Shown here piece after piece: positions 16,526-24,964 of a DNA stretch of 64,000 nucleotides. This DNA is from Cyanobacterium sp. T60_A2020_053 (GTDB lineage Bacteria; Cyanobacteriota; Cyanobacteriia; Cyanobacteriales; Cyanobacteriaceae). Within the stretch, counting starts at the first letter, position 1, and each line of letters opens with the position of its first letter. The notes under the pieces are model-generated. The model saw only the letters and a program-made list of their open reading frames with translations, made no database searches and was not told the DNA's origin. A program made the position numbers and the translations under genes. The stretch covers positions 1 through 64,000 of the forward strand of contig JACYMF010000113.1 in assembly GCA_015272165.1 (NCBI GenBank). The letters run 5' to 3'.

Positions 16526-16551
16526 GATCAAATTAACAACAGATAAAGAAT

Positions 16552-17064
16552 ATGGCAAAAATTGGCTTATTTTATGGCACTCAAACCGGTAACACCGAAA
16601 CTCTCGCCGAATCAATTCAAAGCGCCCTTGGTGGTGATAGTATCGTTGATTTATATGATGTTGCTGATATTGAACCTAGTGATCTTGAAGGCTATGATTA
16701 TTTAATTATCGGTTGTCCTACTTGGAATGTAGGAGAATTACAGAGCGATTGGGAAGGTTTATACGAAGATTTGGACGATCTCAATTTTGAAGGCAAAAAG
16801 GTTGCTTATTTTGGTGCTGGAGACCAAATTGGCTATGGTGATAACTTCCAAGATGCCATGGGTTTATTAGAAGAAAAAATTTCCGCCAATGGTGGCAAAA
16901 CCGTTGGTTATTGGTCAACAGAAGGTTATGATTTTAATGAATCTAAAGCTGTTAAAAATGGCAAGTTCGTTGGTTTAGCCATTGATGAAGATAACCAATC
17001 TGACTTGACTGATGAGCGCATTCAGGCTTGGGTAAAACAAATTAAATCCGAGTTTGGATTGTAA
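16552..17064 (+). CDS. isiB: Flavodoxin (iron-stress electron carrier)
   Basis: FMN-containing electron carrier that replaces ferredoxin after photosystem I under iron limitation. The phosphate-binding loop FYGTQTGNTETLAE, the PTWNVGELQSDWEGLY loop and the GAGDQIGYGDNFQDAMG segment define a long-chain flavodoxin of 170 residues. It lies upstream of isiA with a 119-base gap, the reverse of the usual isiA-isiB order. A palindrome lies just upstream of the start. Confidence 0.96.
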   Translation: MAKIGLFYGTQTGNTETLAESIQSALGGDSIVDLYDVADIEPSDLEGYDYLIIGCPTWNVGELQSDWEGLYEDLDDLNFEGKKVAYFGAGDQIGYGDNFQDAMGLLEEKISANGGKTVGYWSTEGYDFNESKAVKNGKFVGLAIDEDNQSDLTDERIQAWVKQIKSEFGL

Positions 17065-17183
17065 TAAAACTTAACTTATTTTTATTGCATAAAATTATCA
17101 AGTAAGTTAATTTATGTACAGGCTTATTGAATAAAAATCTTAATAAGCCTGTAAAACAAAAAGAAGATAAACATAACTATTGT

Positions 17184-18212
17184 ATGCAAACTTACGATAA
17201 TCCGAACGTAAAATATGACTGGTGGGCAGGAAATGCCCGTTTTGCGGCCCTTAGCGGTTCATTTATTGCAGCGCACGTCGCTCAAGCGGCTTTAACTGTG
17301 TTTTGGGCGGGCGCTTTTACCTTGTTTGAAATTTCTCGTTTTGATGCCGGTTTACCGATGGGTGAACAAGGATTAATTTTGTTGCCTCATTTAGCTACCC
17401 TCGGTTGGGGGTTAGGTGACGGGGGGCAAGTAGTGGATACTTATCCTTATTTTGTCATTGGGGCAATTCATTTGATTTCGTCAGCATTTTTGGGCGCTGG
17501 GGCTTTATTCCATACCCTCAAAGCGCCCTCCGACCTGAGCGAAGCCTCTGGACAAGCTAAAAAATTTCATTTTGACTGGAATGATCCTAAGCAACTAGGA
17601 TTAATTTTAGGACACCATTTATTATTTTTAGGGGCAGGGGCGCTACTTTTAGCAGGAAAAGCCATGTATTGGGGCGGTTTATACGATTCCACCACCCAAA
17701 CCGTGCGCTTGATTACCAATCCTACCCTTGACATTGCCACCATTTACGGTTATCAAACCCACTTTGCTAGTATCAGCAGTTTAGAAGATTTGGTGGGCGG
17801 ACATATTTATGTCGGTATTATGTTGATTGGCGGAGGAATTTGGCATATTCTCGTACCGCCTTTGAAATGGGCAAAGCAGGTGTTAGTTTTCTCAGGAGAA
17901 GCAATTTTATCCTACTCTTTAGGAGGAATTGCCTTAGCTGGTTTCGTTGCTGCCTATTTCTGTGCCGTGAATACCCTCGCTTATCCCCCTGAGTTTTATG
18001 GTCCTGTTTTGGAAGTTAAGCTGGGTATCATGCCCTATTTTGCCGATACCATCGATTTACCCTACGGACAAAATACTTCTCGTGCGTGGTTAGCAAATGC
18101 GCATTTCTTCCTCGCTTTCTTCTTCTTACAAGGTCATCTTTGGCACGCCATTCGCGCTTTAGGCTTTGATTTTCGCCGAGTAGAAAAAGCCTTTGAGTCT
18201 CTGGAAGCCTAG
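17184..18212 (+). CDS. isiA: Iron-stress chlorophyll-binding protein IsiA (CP43')
   Basis: Six-helix chlorophyll a antenna of the CP43/Pcb family that rings photosystem I under iron stress. Start set at the ATG 17184 ([21 protein letters not shown]), the conserved IsiA N terminus; a TTG 57 bases upstream adds an unrelated extension. The 342-residue length and the absence of the long CP43 lumenal loop separate it from PsbC. Histidine-containing helices are visible ([55 protein letters not shown]). It follows flavodoxin and probably shares its transcript. Confidence 0.95.
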   Translation: MQTYDNPNVKYDWWAGNARFAALSGSFIAAHVAQAALTVFWAGAFTLFEISRFDAGLPMGEQGLILLPHLATLGWGLGDGGQVVDTYPYFVIGAIHLISSAFLGAGALFHTLKAPSDLSEASGQAKKFHFDWNDPKQLGLILGHHLLFLGAGALLLAGKAMYWGGLYDSTTQTVRLITNPTLDIATIYGYQTHFASISSLEDLVGGHIYVGIMLIGGGIWHILVPPLKWAKQVLVFSGEAILSYSLGGIALAGFVAAYFCAVNTLAYPPEFYGPVLEVKLGIMPYFADTIDLPYGQNTSRAWLANAHFFLAFFFLQGHLWHAIRALGFDFRRVEKAFESLEA

Positions 18213-18220
18213 AAAAAGTA

Positions 18221-18267
18221 TAGTGAGAAAGGACTACTACATTTGACAAATACTGCCTTTCTCACTA
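18221..18267 (+). terminator. Hairpin directly after isiA
   Basis: A perfect 12-base stem, TAGTGAGAAAGG with CCTTTCTCACTA, starts nine bases after the isiA stop and encloses a 23-base loop. No T run follows, so it may stabilise the mRNA end rather than terminate alone. Confidence 0.65.
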
Positions 18268-18319
18268 TTGACGGACAATTTGGGAAATTTGTCCATAGCT
18301 TATTTATCTATATTTTTAT

Positions 18320-18358
18320 AGTAGCTGATTTGGTTTAATCCAGATCGCTACTTTTTTA
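18320..18358 (+). terminator. Rho-independent terminator of the isi operon
   Basis: AGTAGCTGATTTGG pairs imperfectly with CCAGATCGCTACT and is followed by TTTTTT. It is the second hairpin after isiA and the more classic terminator. A short fragment of the family E end (AGGGTTTGCTGAATAAA) follows at 18362. Confidence 0.75.
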
Positions 18359-18402
18359 ATTAGGGTTTGCTGAATAAATAGTTTTTAATATAATTATTAT
18401 CA

Positions 18403-18720
18403 TTATTCTTTATTTAAAATAGTTTCAATATCACGGTTTCCCTGAATGATTCTCACAATAATCAGCAAATCATCAGTATAAAAATAAAAAATTAACAATT
18501 TGTTAAAATCTTTCACTCGATATTGAGGTAAACCTTTTCATTTAGGATTATTAATTTGGCAAGATTTACCAAGATTTGGCATTTTAGCAAGTAAAGCAAT
18601 GGTTTCTCTGGAGGAATCAAAAAACTTCAAAGCAATATTTTCATTTTCTCGTATTAAATAGTTAAATAAATCCTCTAAATCTTGACTTGCTTTAGTTAAT
18701 ATTTTAATTAATAAGCTCAT
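18403..18720 (-). pseudogene. parE: ParE/RelE-family toxin broken by an in-frame stop
   Basis: The N-terminal 60 residues (ILTKASQDLEDLFNYLIREN...FFDSSRETIALLAKMPNLGKSC) look like a ParE toxin. A TGA at 18538-18540 stops the frame. Reading on in the same frame gives 44 more residues (KGLPQYRVKDFNKLLIFYF...DDLLIIVRIIQGNRDIETIL), which is the expected ParE C-terminal half including the RxIxGxRDIE segment, then TAA at 18403. One substitution, not a frameshift, separates it from a full toxin. The start overlaps the parD stop by four bases. Confidence 0.85.
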
Positions 18721-18974
18721 AAAATTTTACTACTAACTTGATTTTTTAATTTGAGTTTTTTTTCCTCCCACCATTGATCATTTGCTTCAATAAATTCAGG
18801 GCTTTCTAATCCTTCTAAAAGTAATTCTTCTAAATACTTTTCTGCTTGTTTTTCCCTATCGTTTTGAATTAAATAATTAATGTATTCACTGAGGTTACTA
18901 TAACCTTTTGTTTGGATTTGTTCATCAATAAAATCTTGTAAATCTTCAGCAACAGAAATATTTAATTGATTCAT
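18717..18974 (-). CDS. parD: ParD-like antitoxin
   Basis: An 85-residue ribbon-helix-helix antitoxin: LNISVAEDLQDFIDEQIQTKGYSNLSEYINYLIQND is the classic ParD DNA-binding region, followed by an acidic toxin-binding tail (LLLEGLESPEFIEANDQWWEE). It overlaps the parE remnant by four bases. The antitoxin is intact while its toxin carries a premature stop, so it may now act only as a DNA-binding protein or against a related toxin elsewhere. Confidence 0.88.
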   Translation of the reverse strand: MNQLNISVAEDLQDFIDEQIQTKGYSNLSEYINYLIQNDREKQAEKYLEELLLEGLESPEFIEANDQWWEEKKLKLKNQVSSKIL

Positions 18975-19068
18975 GGCTTAATGTCTAATTAATTAATAAT
19001 TTATTTTATCTTAAATCAAATACAACCCTGCTCCAGCGCCCTCAACCCCAAAAATGAACCCTCCACCC

Positions 19069-19317
19069 TCAAACAGCCATAGAATAACTAAAATATTGAG
19101 AAGCGGTTAACTTGTCAGAGTCTGAAAAAGGTAAATCATCAACGGTTAAACCTTTTTCTACTTTTTTCTTAAAATCAATTATTTCAATTCCCACAATTTT
19201 ATCTTCTTTATCATAGTCTATGATTATGCCTTCATTAATTTCGTCAGAATCATAAGATGGTATATCAATTAAATCAAAGTAAATAGCGTCTATATCACTA
19301 TCATATCTAATGTTCAT
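19069..19317 (-). CDS. DUF2283 family protein
   Basis: An 82-residue protein that starts MNIRYDSDIDAIYFDL and has EGIIIDYDKEDKIVGIEII, the pattern of DUF2283. These small proteins are commonly found in pairs with DUF4258-like genes and are suspected antitoxins. The start overlaps the stop of the upstream 84-residue gene by four bases, suggesting co-translation. It ends within a stretch containing the iterated GCGCCC word. Confidence 0.85.
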   Translation of the reverse strand: MNIRYDSDIDAIYFDLIDIPSYDSDEINEGIIIDYDKEDKIVGIEIIDFKKKVEKGLTVDDLPFSDSDKLTASQYFSYSMAV

Positions 19318-19568
19318 ATTTTTCCTTTTAAACCTCTGTGAAAGTGAAATGTAATAATTCTTGGTGGTGTGGTGTGTGATACAACAACTTTTAAAACTCG
19401 ATCATCAAAATCTGCTATGGTTTTATAGTAATAGATTTTTTCCGTAATGAAATCAGTACGGTCGGGATAATTGAGTGTTAGAAATATCCACAACGGTTTG
19501 ATTTCTAACCTTTTTTGTAAATTTTCTAATGGATGTAATGTCCAAAAAAAATCTTTATCTAAAGTCAT
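19314..19568 (-). CDS. Small protein paired with DUF2283 (DUF4258-like, putative toxin)
   Basis: An 84-residue protein: WTLHPLENLQKRLEIKPLWIFLTLNYPDRTDFI, then ADFDDRVLKVVVSHTTPPRIITFHFHRGLKGK. The layout (HP..H-like N terminus, RVLKVVV... strand, RIITFHFHR) resembles DUF4258, a RelE-like fold. Family assignment is from memory and context. It forms a two-gene unit with the DUF2283 gene that follows. The pair would fit a toxin-antitoxin module but this is inference. Confidence 0.65.
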   Translation of the reverse strand: MTLDKDFFWTLHPLENLQKRLEIKPLWIFLTLNYPDRTDFITEKIYYYKTIADFDDRVLKVVVSHTTPPRIITFHFHRGLKGKI

Positions 19569-19686
19569 CTAAAATGCGGTTATTGATAGGATGTTTAATC
19601 ATCAATATTAGTTTATTTTCAGCGCCCTCCACCCCACACCAAAACCTCTTACTTTTTACTTCTTACTTAAAAAGCGCCCTCCACCA

Positions 19687-20493
19687 TTACAGCAAATATA
19701 AACCCTGTTCAGCACCCTCCGACGGTAATAAATCCTTACTACTCTTAACCCCTTGATCTTCGCATAACTGAGCAAAATATTGTAAGCTGTCGAGGCGCGC
19801 GCCTAACTCGCTTAAAGTGTCTAAATATCCCGCAATGGCGATTTGTTGATGTAGCCAAATTTGATTATATCTTTCGGGCGCGTAAGACATCTCAAATTCC
19901 ACCTCAATTTCATTTTTTTGACGGCGAATTTTGTCATCATTTAACCTTAAATCTGCTTCTGAAATTTGCGTAATTCTTTTGACTCTTTCCTCTGTGATAT
20001 ATTCCCGAAAAGGCAATGCCGAAAAGCGATAAGCCGTTGCTAAAGCAGAATTATCATTCCTAAACATATCAACACTAATTAATGCTTTCCCCCAATTCTG
20101 CGTCACTTGCTGAAATTTTGGCACTTCTTGCGCTAATAAATCTCTTGCTTCTGCAAATTCTCCTAATTCTAATAATAAATTAGCTTCCGTTGCTGTTGCC
20201 ACTGCCCAACCTTGAATGGCAATATCCGTATTTAACATCAATTCCGCTTCTAATTCTGGGGTGCATTGCATGGCTTGACTACTAAGAAATAAGCGCACCG
20301 CCGAAACTGTTTTTAATGCTTGTCTTGGGAATCCATTAGGAAAGCGTTTTAAGTCGTTTAATTCTGCTTGTAAATGGGCAATTTCTTTGATTAATATGGC
20401 TTTATGAATGTTAGAAATTGCTTTGGCTAAACTGTTTTGTTTGTCTCTACTATCTTCTACTAATAAGTATAAATAAGCCAGTTGTCCAGACAT
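19687..20493 (-). CDS. Unrecognised 268-residue helical protein
   Basis: I do not recognise this protein. It is predominantly helical and rich in Leu, Ala and Glu, with a TPR-like stretch (GWAVATATEANLLLELGEFAEARDLLAQEV) and a long charged middle (RQKNEIEVEFEMSYAPERYNQIW). No signal peptide or membrane segment is visible. The frame stays open for 12 codons upstream of the ATG (GFNAVNNRLDK) and no clear ribosome-binding site is present, so it may be the 3' part of a longer gene. It lies beyond the restriction-modification pair from the dynamin remnant; the two could be parts of one disrupted locus. Confidence 0.6.
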   Translation of the reverse strand: MSGQLAYLYLLVEDSRDKQNSLAKAISNIHKAILIKEIAHLQAELNDLKRFPNGFPRQALKTVSAVRLFLSSQAMQCTPELEAELMLNTDIAIQGWAVATATEANLLLELGEFAEARDLLAQEVPKFQQVTQNWGKALISVDMFRNDNSALATAYRFSALPFREYITEERVKRITQISEADLRLNDDKIRRQKNEIEVEFEMSYAPERYNQIWLHQQIAIAGYLDTLSELGARLDSLQYFAQLCEDQGVKSSKDLLPSEGAEQGLYLL

Positions 20494-20559
20494 TTTGTCA
20501 AGGCGATTATTAACCGCATTAAAGCCTTATTCTAAGGTTTTTTGTACATGAGCTTATTT

Positions 20560-21462
20560 TTATTTTATATCTATTAATTGAGTAAGTATTTTAGTTACTT
20601 TAGTGTCTAAATCTTCACTTAAAGAATGATGAGGAATCTTTAATTTTTCTAAAATTTTGGCAAATTTCATAAATCCATTTTCTCCTCTTAATTCTATCCA
20701 ATTTACGCCTAAAATATTCGCTTGTTGTTTGTTTAAATCAGATAGTTTATCGGCAACAAAAATATTGGTTTCTCTGGCAAAGATTGCATCAGCACTTTCT
20801 GGATTGCCTTTACCCATTAATTTCACTTCACAACGATAATAGTTTTCATTATTTATTAAATAAAAATCAACTTCTCTCATACTTTCAGGAATATTAGTTT
20901 GATCAAAATGAACCAAAGGAACATCAAATAAATAACATAAAGAAGCCATTAAATATTTTTCTACTTTTTTCCCTGCCGTACTCCATAATCCTCCTCTTAA
21001 AGCTGCCCTTTTTACCGCTAAAGTATTAATAACAATTAGACTTTCATTTATATTCAAATCAACGCTAACACCCCTAAATTTAATAGTGAGAGTTAAATCA
21101 ATCTCATTTTCATTCTCTATTAAGTTACTAATTGATTCATATAAAACGTCATAATGTTCATTAGAAGCATTGATAACTATTTGTTTAGAGGCTGAATTAT
21201 ACATATTAGTAATGGTTTTTGTATTTAAACCAGAATTAATTGCTATTTCCTTTGACGTTAATTTCGTATCTAAAAAATAGTTTTTATACCAATCTTGAGT
21301 TAAATCTTTATTTTTGAGTTTAGCATCAACAATTTGTTTGAAAAATTCTATAGCAAACTGTAAAAATTCAGCATTAATTAAAGCAATAACTTCTATTCTA
21401 TAGTCCTGTCCTTTTATTAAACGTTTAATAATATTTTTAATAACTTGGTCTGTTAATGTCAT
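20560..21462 (-). CDS. Type II restriction endonuclease, CfrBI-like
   Basis: A 300-residue protein. A PD-(D/E)xK-like site is visible in REVDFYL followed by YRCEVKLMGKGNPESADA (residues about 195-225), a segment I associate with CfrBI-family enzymes, which cut CCWWGG. An HTH-like stretch (LTSKEIAINSGLNTKTITNMYN) lies near residues 70-90. It starts four bases after the methyltransferase stop, so the two form an operon. Specificity is inferred only from resemblance. Confidence 0.8.
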   Translation of the reverse strand: MTLTDQVIKNIIKRLIKGQDYRIEVIALINAEFLQFAIEFFKQIVDAKLKNKDLTQDWYKNYFLDTKLTSKEIAINSGLNTKTITNMYNSASKQIVINASNEHYDVLYESISNLIENENEIDLTLTIKFRGVSVDLNINESLIVINTLAVKRAALRGGLWSTAGKKVEKYLMASLCYLFDVPLVHFDQTNIPESMREVDFYLINNENYYRCEVKLMGKGNPESADAIFARETNIFVADKLSDLNKQQANILGVNWIELRGENGFMKFAKILEKLKIPHHSLSEDLDTKVTKILTQLIDIK

Positions 21463-21466
21463 TTTC

Positions 21467-22909
21467 TTAGAAAGAAATATTTTGAAACTCAGTGAAAGTT
21501 AAAAATTTTGTTTTTCTCTTTTGAAATAAAGAAGGAGTAGATTCTTGACTTTGAATATAATTAAAATATTCTACATTTTGTTCTGTTAAAAAAAATAGTC
21601 TATCTAATGCTTTTGCTACTTTTCCAACAGTACCACTACCACCAAAAGGATCGAAAACCAAATCTCCCTTATAAGAATAATATTGTATCACTTTGCGACA
21701 AAGTTCTTGAGGAAAAACTGCTGAATGTACCTTATCAAAACATGGATCAATTTTCCAAACGTTAGATGTTTCATAATCTCCAGTAACTTTACTCTCCGTT
21801 ACAATCTCCTCTGAATATTGTCTAATATTCCAATCTAATAATTTAGTTGTTTCTTTTCGATAAACCATTAAATATTCAGTCACTGGATTAGGCTTATACC
21901 CTAATGGTTTTTTATGTTGCATAAATCCACCAATTCTATTTTTGACGCTAGTTTCAGGTTTTAACCAAATAATATCATCGATAAATTCCCAACCATTTTT
22001 AACTAAAAAATAATGAAGATCAAACGGAATACCATATCTTTTACTACTATGCGCTCGGCTTATTCTCGGAATAATAATAGGGGAAGTATTAACAATTAAA
22101 AATCTACCTTCTTTTGTTGTGCGATGAATTTGTTGAAAAACTTGATTTAAAAATTCTAAATATGATTCGTAACTAGGATAAATCGAATAATCTCTCGCAT
22201 TATAATAAGGTGGAGAAGTAAAGGTTAAATGAATACTATCATCTGGTACATATTCTAATATTTTTAAAACATCTCCATTAACAACTACATTTTTAAGAAA
22301 TTCATAAGTTTTAGTATGAGGTAATTTACTTTTATTATTTTCTTCGGTAGAAAAATATTTTATATATATAGCAGTTCTTACCATTTCATTAGGATGATTA
22401 ATTAATTTTTTTAGTTCTTGAGATACTTTTTTAATGTCATCAAAAATCATCAAACTACGGATTGCTTGACATACAATTTTTGGATCTTCATCTTCTAAAA
22501 CAGATAAAAGAAAATCAACGTTTTTAAAATCTCTTTGTCTTCCTATTGTTGAAATTATTTCTCTCTTAACAATAGTTTCTTTTTCCTCTTTAAAAAGTTG
22601 TTTTAAGCTGTCTAAGTTATATTTATAAACAAGTTTTCCAATAGCTTTAATTGCATTGACTCTAACTTGTTTATGAGAATGATTTAATAAATTAAATAAA
22701 AATTTTCCATCAAAATTTGAAGGTAGTTTCCCTAAATTTTCAAGAATAAAATTAATGGTTGATACATCATTTTGTTTAGAAATTAAATTACCTATTTCAT
22801 TACTATTTTCAATTTTTAAACTAGAAATTAACTCTTTACTAATGACCATAAGTTGATTTATATTGCTTAGTACCAAACTTGATTGTAGCTTATTTTCTGA
22901 TAGCGACAA
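21467..22909 (-). CDS. HEAT-repeat/DNA methyltransferase fusion (probably N4-cytosine)
   Basis: The C-terminal roughly 280 residues are a DNA methyltransferase: motif IV TSPPY near residue 230 comes before the SAM-binding motif DPFGGSGT near 419, a beta-class order found in N4-cytosine and some N6-adenine enzymes. The first roughly 200 residues look like HEAT repeats (LLNHSHKQVRVNAIKAIGKL, REIISTIGRQRDFKNVDFLL, EDEDPKIVCQAIRSLM). It should protect the host from the adjacent CfrBI-like nuclease. The listed start is TTG; an ATG at 22846 is an alternative. The coding sequence is conspicuously AT-rich. Confidence 0.85.
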   Translation of the reverse strand: MSLSENKLQSSLVLSNINQLMVISKELISSLKIENSNEIGNLISKQNDVSTINFILENLGKLPSNFDGKFLFNLLNHSHKQVRVNAIKAIGKLVYKYNLDSLKQLFKEEKETIVKREIISTIGRQRDFKNVDFLLSVLEDEDPKIVCQAIRSLMIFDDIKKVSQELKKLINHPNEMVRTAIYIKYFSTEENNKSKLPHTKTYEFLKNVVVNGDVLKILEYVPDDSIHLTFTSPPYYNARDYSIYPSYESYLEFLNQVFQQIHRTTKEGRFLIVNTSPIIIPRISRAHSSKRYGIPFDLHYFLVKNGWEFIDDIIWLKPETSVKNRIGGFMQHKKPLGYKPNPVTEYLMVYRKETTKLLDWNIRQYSEEIVTESKVTGDYETSNVWKIDPCFDKVHSAVFPQELCRKVIQYYSYKGDLVFDPFGGSGTVGKVAKALDRLFFLTEQNVEYFNYIQSQESTPSLFQKRKTKFLTFTEFQNISF

Positions 22910-22918
22910 AAATCAAGA

Positions 22919-23523
22919 TTAACAAAGATTGATTACTTTTAAATTATCTCTGTCTTGTATGGATTTTAGTCCGGGTAAGTCTAAAAATTCAACTCCGATA
23001 CCTTGAGGAAGCCTGATAAACCTAATTCATTGGCAGGGAAAAGAGGAGCAAAAGCCTGAATTTTAGGGGCAATTAGTTCTTTTTTCTTCCTTCTTTCATG
23101 GTAACTGTGCATTACCACTTGAATTTTATTATAAAGCTCGTCATCACTTAAATTTGTCCATTCTCCCGTTTCCCAAACTGCATCGGGAGTAGGCTCGATG
23201 ATTAATCTACGCTCATCAGAATGTCTTAATGTCAATACACCGCCACTCATTTCCCCTGCTTCGATGGGCGCTATACTTCTTCCCATCAAAGCGTTAACTG
23301 CTGTTGATTTTCCTGATGAAGTTGTGCCGATAGTGGCAATGGATAAGGTGGGGTGTGACAGGCGCTGGGTTGCTTCGGCGTGCGCTGTGCGGAAGTCGTC
23401 TAAATTATTTTTGATGGTTTCATCTTCAAACACTTCAGGGGAGAAGTTAACAAGGTTAGAAACTGCATTCCCTAATTCGCTGAGGATGTTTCGAGTATTT
23501 TCTAGTTTGTTGTCAATATTCAT
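22919..23523 (-). pseudogene. Dynamin-like GTPase, frameshifted and truncated
   Basis: The N-terminal 180 residues have a dynamin-type G1 loop GTTSSGKST and a switch region EMSGGVLTLRH. The frame then ends at TAG (22981). A one-base shift near 23000-23015 restores LPQGIGVEFLDLPGLKSIQDRDNLKVIN, including the G3 motif DLPG, before another stop at 22919. The remaining GTPase and stalk domains are missing; ten bases further on the methyltransferase gene begins. This looks like a gene cut off by arrival of the restriction-modification pair and later frameshifted. Confidence 0.82.
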
Positions 23524-23631
23524 GAACTTGATTGATTCTCCGTAGTAATTAAAATTATATGTTGCTATTTATTTATCAGTAAAAAAATACAGATTTATGC
23601 AATATTTACTGAAATTAAAATTTTTCCGTTG

Positions 23632-24294
23632 TTAATGGGGAAAGGATGCTCGAAAAAATAATCTGGAGAAACTATTGATAATAAAGGTAATAAGATCAAT
23701 AATCGAACCTAACCAACCTCCTACTTCGAGAAATAAACCTAAAACATAAAGAAAGGCAATAGTTAAAATAACTAAAACGCCAAATGTTACAGTCATTACC
23801 TCGCCAAATGTCATTGGTATGGGTTCATATTGTTTAAAAAATCTGCCCATGAATTTAGCGCCCTTCCATGCCTTTTTCCCAGCGCCCTTCGCCTTGTTTG
23901 AAGGGGATAATCTTTGTCGCCAACTTTTCTTGACTTTTATATCTTCACCTTCAACATTTTCCGTTTCAATGGTTTCCGTGTTACCACCATCAACACTTTT
24001 TGACTCAATCATTTCCGTTTCTATCTTGTCAGTGTTGATATTATCAATGGTTTCTGTTTTAACAACTTCCGTTTCTACCTTGTCAGTGTTGATATTCTCG
24101 GAGGTTTCTGTTTTAACAACTTCCGTTTCTATCTTGTCAGTGTTGATATTATCGGATGTTTCTGGTTGAAGATTCTCCGTTGTGATAGTTTCTATGGTGT
24201 TAGTGTCAGCAAAGGTGTTAGTATCAGCAAATTTCCCTTGCTGTTGTGATAACGCTTGTTTTGCTACCCCCAGCGCCCTCCGCCATTTTGCCAT
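23632..24294 (-). CDS. Membrane protein with 18-residue tandem repeats
   Basis: A 220-residue protein of unknown function. Residues about 45-116 are four degenerate 18-residue repeats of the form NINTDKIETEVVKTETS. Then come a basic segment (KVKKSWRQRLSPSNKAKGAGKKAWKG) and two hydrophobic helices (MTFGEVMTVTFGVLVILTIAFL and VGGWLGSIIDLITFIINSF) near the C terminus. The long acidic N-terminal tail is probably cytoplasmic. It precedes the broken dynamin gene on the same strand, with a spacer of about 108 bases, and may have worked with it at membranes. Confidence 0.7.
   Translation of the reverse strand: MAKWRRALGVAKQALSQQQGKFADTNTFADTNTIETITTENLQPETSDNINTDKIETEVVKTETSENINTDKVETEVVKTETIDNINTDKIETEMIESKSVDGGNTETIETENVEGEDIKVKKSWRQRLSPSNKAKGAGKKAWKGAKFMGRFFKQYEPIPMTFGEVMTVTFGVLVILTIAFLYVLGLFLEVGGWLGSIIDLITFIINSFSRLFFRASFPH
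23947..24162 (-). repeat. 54-base tandem repeats in the membrane-protein gene
   Basis: Four degenerate 54-base units encode the 18-residue NTDKxETE repeats. The second and third are nearly identical at the DNA level, which suggests recent unit duplication. Confidence 0.75.
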
Positions 24295-24401
24295 GATTTT
24301 ATTTTTAATTTCGACATTTTTATTATAATCTCAGTTATCAGAGAATGTCAATACATGAGATAAGATTTTTTAAATGAGGTTACAACGAATAAACAACATT
24401 A

Positions 24402-24650
24402 GCCCCTCTCCTGTGGGAGCAGGGCGTTTTCATTCTCAAAAATGTTAGTTTCTCAAACTAGCCAATAATCTGAAATTCAGAGGTTTTTAACTACTAATAA
24501 ATCAATTAATAGTAAAAAATCCTCCTGTCTCCCTGAATCTCCCCCCTTTTTAAGGGGGGTTGGGGGGGATCATCCTTATATTGTCTTCTTGTCAAAAACA
24601 AATCAATTTTGATCCTGACTTTGAAAATCCCCTGCTGTGGGAGAGGGGTT
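24402..24650 (+). repeat. Dispersed repeat family A, copy A3
   Basis: A full-length copy of family A with ends CCCCTCTCCTGTGGGAGCAG and CCTGCTGTGGGAGAGGGG and the internal opposed C/G runs. It lies between divergent genes and may carry part of their promoter regions. Confidence 0.88.
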
Positions 24651-24739
24651 GGGCAAATTTTAAGGGTGAGGAGGTGAGGGTGGAGGGCGCTGTATCATCA
24701 TCTATAATGAATAATAATTAATAGTCAATTAATGAAATT

Positions 24740-24964
24740 ATGCTAATTACCGTAACCTACGATGGAAAAGTATTAAAACCCAAAGATAAATTAAACTTAG
24801 ATACAGATAAAGAATATCAAATTCAAGTAATTGATGAATCTTCGCAATTTTACTTAATCAATGAATTAAAAAAATCTGCCGATTTATACGCTGAAATTTA
24901 TCAAGAAGATTTAGATTTACAACAGTTAACGGAGATAGCTTGTGAGGATTTTATCGAAGAATGA
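24740..24964 (+). CDS. Antitoxin of a MazF-type pair (AF2212/DUF104-like)
   Basis: A 74-residue protein: LITVTYDGKVLKPKDKLNL at the N terminus resembles AF2212-like (DUF104) antitoxins, followed by an acidic helical tail (AEIYQEDLDLQQLTEIACEDFIEE) suited to blocking a toxin. Its stop overlaps the start of the MazF/PemK-type gene by four bases, the typical antitoxin-first order. A family A repeat lies 90 bases upstream. Confidence 0.75.
   Translation: MLITVTYDGKVLKPKDKLNLDTDKEYQIQVIDESSQFYLINELKKSADLYAEIYQEDLDLQQLTEIACEDFIEE

Larger units (their letters stand above)
16015..16551 (+). promoter_or_regulatory. Upstream region of isiB-isiA
   Basis: A 537-base non-coding stretch before the flavodoxin gene. 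It contains a family D element (16222-16337), a small hairpin GTTGC...GCAAC (about 16462-16480), and a near-perfect palindrome at 16501-16525. The AT-rich left part shows no gene. Iron-dependent control is expected for isi genes, but I cannot place the promoter exactly. Confidence 0.5.

Noticed and set aside
20560-20839. Plus-strand reading frame inside the restriction gene
   Set aside because: It is antisense to the conserved PD-(D/E)xK region and encodes no recognisable domain.
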